A stretch of 64,000 nucleotides of DNA from Rhizobium mesosinicum (GTDB lineage Bacteria > Pseudomonadota > Alphaproteobacteria > Rhizobiales > Rhizobiaceae). The notes beneath the pieces are model-generated. The model was not told where the DNA came from. It was given only the letters and a program-made list of their open reading frames with translations, and ran no database searches. Location of the stretch: NCBI RefSeq assembly GCF_019511345.1, contig NZ_JAEUAK010000010.1, positions 62,001 to 126,000 of the forward strand, in the 5' to 3' direction. Positions 60,418-64,000 of the stretch are shown piece after piece. Within the stretch, counting starts at the first letter, position 1. Every line of letters begins with the position of its first letter. A program made the translations under genes and the position numbers.

Positions 60418-63400
60418 TCACTGAGCGCGGACGCCTGGCACTTGATCGAAATTGAGCTGCCCCGGCTGCTCGGCGCGGCGGGCGGCTTCGGCCTCTGCAG
60501 CAGCCTTTGCCCGAGCCTCCGCCTCCGCCTTGGCACGTGCATCTGCTTCAGCCTTGCGCTGCGCAGCCTCCTGCGCCAGCGCTCTCAGCCTCTCCTCCTC
60601 CGCCTGCCGCTGCCGCTCGATTTCGGCGGCCTTGACGCGTTCGGCATCATTGTAGCGATAGAGCGCCACTTCGCGCCGCAGCCGCTGCTTTTCCAGAACA
60701 TTGGCCTGCAACCTTTCCACGCGCCGCCGCTCGCGTTCGAAGGCGCGCAGCGACAGATAGCTGGTGATATCGGTCACATCCATCGTCTTGCCGGGCGAAG
60801 CCAGTAGGCCGGAGAAGTTCAACCGGATGCCCGGCTCTGCGCCCGACAGCGCCTCGGTACCGGGATTGAAGCCGACGGCGAGCGTAGCGTTGATGCGCTC
60901 CTGCGGCAGCTCGATCTGCGCATCCGCGGTCAAGTGCGCGAGCTCGTTGGCGACGCTGACATTCTGAACGCGCAGAGTGCCATCCGTCACGTTGAAAGGA
61001 ATGCTGAGCGGCGGCAGTTTCGCCTCACCGTTATTGAGCAGCGTTTCGACGATCGGATGCACCTTACCGGCATTGACCTGGTCCTGCATCGGATCGGTCG
61101 CCGACAGAAGCGGCGCCAGGATCGCAAGGTTCAGCCCGCGAACATTCGTCTCTCCGAGCCGGATTTCGCCTGAGCCATTGAGTGAACTTGCAATCTCCGC
61201 AACCGTCTTGCCCGAAGCTTCGAGCGCCAGCGACATGCCGAACTTACCGTTGGCAACCGGTGCGCCGTCACGCGGCCAGACGACACCACCGAGGTCGGAG
61301 TCGGCAAGCACCAGCCGTGCCTGCAGGAACCCCGTGCCATTGGCATTGGTGAACAGCAGGTTGCCCGAGAGCGCGCCGCCATCCCAATTGCCTGCCATGT
61401 TGTTGAGCTGAAGCTCATCGCCCTTATAGGCAACGTCGGAGGTGAAATCGTTTACCGCCGTATTCAGAAGTCCCGGCCAGAACTGCTTGGCAGTGAGCTT
61501 CAGACTGACGTCGAGATCGCGGAAGAGCGGCTGGCCGAGCGCCGCAGTCGTCAGCTGGCCGTTGGCCGGGTCGCTGATCTGCCCGAACACCGCCTCGCCG
61601 AGCCAACCGAGATCGGCCTTGGAAAGAGTAAGCGCGCCGTTCGCAGCCGTTTTCGCTGCCTTTCGGTCGAATGTAACGGCGCCCGCGAATTCGTTATCGG
61701 CCGCGTGACCGTTGAGATCTGCAAGCACCACCTTGTCGGCATCGATGGTCGCATTGGTCTGCAGCTTGAACGGCAGGCCGGCGCCAAGGTCCGGCAGCGC
61801 AATCCCGTTCATAACCAGATACGGGTCGAGGTCCGCACTTTCGAGCGACACGGCGACGTTGCCGTTCATGAAAGTGCCAGGCCGCACGTCGACCTTGCCG
61901 TTTGCCGTAAACGAGGTCCGGTCGGTCGCAAACGTCAGTGCAGCCTCGGCCGGATCGTTGTCGGTCGCCGTCACCTTCAACGTCAGTCGGCCATTGGCGC
62001 CCGCATCGACCGGCAGAGGATCGAGACCCGCCTGCCCGAACAGGATTGACGGCACGGCATTGTCGAGCGTCGCCTCCAGCGTCGTCGTGCCGTTGCCAGT
62101 CAGCGCCAGGAGGTCGGACATGCGATAATCGAGATTGACGCGGCTGCCGTTCGAAACGCCTGCAAGCGTCACCGACAGGGCGTTGCCGTCATCGCCGCCG
62201 AGCGTCAGCGCGCCGCGCAAAGCCGTATTGCCGTACCAGCCGGCATTGCGCACCAGCCGATCCATCACAGGGTGATGCGGCAGGTGCTCTCGCAGCATGG
62301 CAAAGAAGGCGCCGGGATCGGCGGCCTTGAAGGTGATCTCGCCGGTGCCCTTATAGTCGAGCAGCGATCCCTCCGCCTTGCCCGTCGCCGTCAGTTCGGC
62401 GCCTGCAAGGTTCTTGATCGACAGCCGGTCGACGGAAAGCGCCCCTTCGGCGAGGGTAAAGGTCGTCTCGACATTATCGGCCTGCACACCGAAGGCCGTG
62501 AATTTGTCGGCCTTGAGCTGTGCGGCGATCTTGTGATCGAGCACGTTGTCGCCGGCATCCTGGCCGGTAAACAGGCCGGTCAGAGCTCTCAGCGCATCGA
62601 GATCGAGTGAATCACCGTTGAGCGCAACGGAAAGCGACGGTGTCTGGCCATTGGTCGTCTGCCGCTCCAGCCGCCCTCTCAGTGTTGCAGCACCGATCGC
62701 GATCTCCAGGTTCTCGAAACGCTGCAGATCACGCGTCAGGCTGACATTGGCGGAGAAACCGGCCTGCCGGAGCTGGCGGATCGCCGGATCGACGGAGCCT
62801 GACAGCCAGGAGGCAAGCCCGGTCGGCTGATTGGATGCAACCACCATCTGACCGTTGAAGGACGGATCGCCCGTGAGCGTCAGCTTGCCCTTGCCTTCCA
62901 CCTGCGTGCGGCCGGGCAGCGTGCCGATAGCACTGTCGATCATCCAGCCATTACCGGCCGGCTCCAGTTCCAGCGCCACGTCGCGGATCGTCGTATCCCC
63001 GGCAACGATCGCTGGTAGGCGCACCGTCGCCTTGCCCGGCACCTGCGGGATCGGCACTTGGCCGACAATGTCCAGCAGCGAGTTCAATCGCTGACGTGCC
63101 GAAACGGCAGGATCGCGGTTAGTCTTGCCGGCGGAACCCTGATTGCCGATACGGTTGACGTCTATCTGCTGGCCGTCGGCGGTCAGCAGAAATTCCGGCG
63201 CACTGCCGGTATCAAGCGTCGCCTCGCCCGTAATCACATAGGGATCGTCGGTCGAGCCGACTTCCATGCGATATTCGGGAATGCGGATGCGGTCGTTGGT
63301 GAGCTCGAAACGCCCCTTGAGGCGCGGCGGCGGCGCCTGTCCCTTTTCGGTTTTGGCCTCGCGGCTTTCGATTGCCGCTGAGAGCGTACCCTGATAATTC

Positions 63401-64000
63401 GGCCGGCTGTCGACGAGCTTGAGTTCACCATCGAGATCGACGTTGACGGGATGCTTGTCCGGCGCAAGCCGGGTGCGCACATGCAACACACCACTCTCGT
63501 CCGGTTGATTGCTGGAGACGGAGAAGTTGCCATGTTCACCGTCGAGGGCGCCGTCGCCCTCGATGCGCCAGGGACCTGCAAGCGACTTCGCCGACATTTC
63601 GGCATTGAGCCCGGTAACGTTCCGCGACCGGCCGGACTGGTCGTCGATAAACTCGATCTCGCCGCCGTTGACATGCACATTTTCGAGAACAACGGTCTTG
63701 GCCGGAATTTCCGGCCGGCTGCCGCGCATCCAGTCCAGCGTGCCGTCCTTCAGAAGCCGCAGCCGCACCTTGGGATTGACGACCCGCATGTCGAAGATCA
63801 GCGCTTCGCCCGAGAGGAAAGGCGCAAGCTCGGCATCCATGGAAAACTGTTCGACCTGCACCACCGGCGTGCCGTCTTCTTCCTGGCCGACACGCACGTC
63901 ATGCAGCGTCACCGATGGAAACGGTAGAAGCCGCGCGTCCACGGTGCCATGCACCGTCACTTTCTTGCCGATGATGCGGCTTGCCTGATCTTCAAAGTTC
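60418..64000 (-). CDS. AsmA-family protein (5' end outside the window)
   Basis: At least 1194 residues are visible; the frame stays open to the right edge (NFEDQASRIIGKKVTVHGTV), so the N-terminus with its membrane anchor is missing. AsmA features are VDARLLPFPSVTLHDVRVGQ, repeated beta-rich units, and the C-terminal domain SIPFNVTDGTLRVQNVSVANELAHLTADAQIELPQERINATL. The last ~110 residues are a highly charged Ala/Glu/Arg coiled coil. The family spans the periplasm and is linked to outer-membrane lipid traffic. It converges on the RHH gene. Confidence 0.9.
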   Translation of the reverse strand, partial: NFEDQASRIIGKKVTVHGTVDARLLPFPSVTLHDVRVGQEEDGTPVVQVEQFSMDAELAPFLSGEALIFDMRVVNPKVRLRLLKDGTLDWMRGSRPEIPAKTVVLENVHVNGGEIEFIDDQSGRSRNVTGLNAEMSAKSLAGPWRIEGDGALDGEHGNFSVSSNQPDESGVLHVRTRLAPDKHPVNVDLDGELKLVDSRPNYQGTLSAAIESREAKTEKGQAPPPRLKGRFELTNDRIRIPEYRMEVGSTDDPYVITGEATLDTGSAPEFLLTADGQQIDVNRIGNQGSAGKTNRDPAVSARQRLNSLLDIVGQVPIPQVPGKATVRLPAIVAGDTTIRDVALELEPAGNGWMIDSAIGTLPGRTQVEGKGKLTLTGDPSFNGQMVVASNQPTGLASWLSGSVDPAIRQLRQAGFSANVSLTRDLQRFENLEIAIGAATLRGRLERQTTNGQTPSLSVALNGDSLDLDALRALTGLFTGQDAGDNVLDHKIAAQLKADKFTAFGVQADNVETTFTLAEGALSVDRLSIKNLAGAELTATGKAEGSLLDYKGTGEITFKAADPGAFFAMLREHLPHHPVMDRLVRNAGWYGNTALRGALTLGGDDGNALSVTLAGVSNGSRVNLDYRMSDLLALTGNGTTTLEATLDNAVPSILFGQAGLDPLPVDAGANGRLTLKVTATDNDPAEAALTFATDRTSFTANGKVDVRPGTFMNGNVAVSLESADLDPYLVMNGIALPDLGAGLPFKLQTNATIDADKVVLADLNGHAADNEFAGAVTFDRKAAKTAANGALTLSKADLGWLGEAVFGQISDPANGQLTTAALGQPLFRDLDVSLKLTAKQFWPGLLNTAVNDFTSDVAYKGDELQLNNMAGNWDGGALSGNLLFTNANGTGFLQARLVLADSDLGGVVWPRDGAPVANGKFGMSLALEASGKTVAEIASSLNGSGEIRLGETNVRGLNLAILAPLLSATDPMQDQVNAGKVHPIVETLLNNGEAKLPPLSIPFNVTDGTLRVQNVSVANELAHLTADAQIELPQERINATLAVGFNPGTEALSGAEPGIRLNFSGLLASPGKTMDVTDITSYLSLRAFERERRRVERLQANVLEKQRLRREVALYRYNDAERVKAAEIERQRQAEEERLRALAQEAAQRKAEADARAKAEAEARAKAAAEAEAARRAEQPGQLNFDQVPGVRAQ

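Overview
The window looks like chromosome of a Rhizobium-type alphaproteobacterium. The supporting signs are a circularly permuted two-piece tmRNA next to a ClpXP adaptor of the alphaproteobacterial SspB type, rhizobial intergenic palindromic repeats (RIME-like), an ilv leader peptide of the alphaproteobacterial kind, and protein sequences of rhizobial character throughout. No species is claimed.

Layout. (1) 1-13.3 kb is mixed chromosomal and accessory sequence: a LuxR-type HTH protein cut at the left edge, a RecD-like helicase, an exported alpha/beta hydrolase, a FolC-type ligase, an ECF sigma/anti-sigma pair with a secreted repeat protein, a TetR-controlled quinone-oxidoreductase/monooxygenase pair, a cobalt-type nitrile hydratase operon, membrane proteins and an aldo/keto reductase. 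(2) 13.4-25.8 kb is core chromosome: ilvN and ilvI with a complete attenuator, a HerA-like ATPase, divergent miaA/serB, htrA(degP)-DUF2065-hflC-hflK, and folA-thyA. (3) 26-58.8 kb is an accessory block between thyA and ssrA. (4) 58.9-64 kb is core again: permuted ssrA, sspB, two small conserved genes and a large AsmA-family protein running off the right edge.

The accessory block is the most interesting part. Its left end (26-28 kb) holds unrecognised genes. From 29 to 56.6 kb it carries three large multi-PAS histidine kinases, a fourth kinase-like protein that has lost its phosphorylation and N-box regions, two stand-alone receivers and only one DNA-binding FixJ/NarL-type regulator. Around them lie about twenty enzymes of small-molecule and redox chemistry: a DJ-1/Hsp31-like protein, two VOC proteins, two SDRs, a luciferase-like monooxygenase, a nitronate monooxygenase, an FMN reductase, a tautomerase, a D-cysteine desulfhydrase-like PLP enzyme, an isochorismatase-like hydrolase, a RidA protein, an exported crotonase and two Tat-exported epoxide-hydrolase-like enzymes.

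These scattered transcription units are tied together by a repeated promoter-operator element. It is an inverted repeat close to GGTATCGGCGATACC whose right arm runs into ACCATNGTRCAATRG, with a -10-like TRCAAT hexamer. I count twelve good copies, each pointing at a gene start, often as divergent pairs, plus a few weaker ones, and I saw none outside 32.8-56.8 kb. Two of the kinase genes and the response regulator carry the element themselves. My reading is a self-controlled sensory regulon for sensing and converting an unknown compound. The ligand, the substrates and the protein that binds the element are not evident from sequence.
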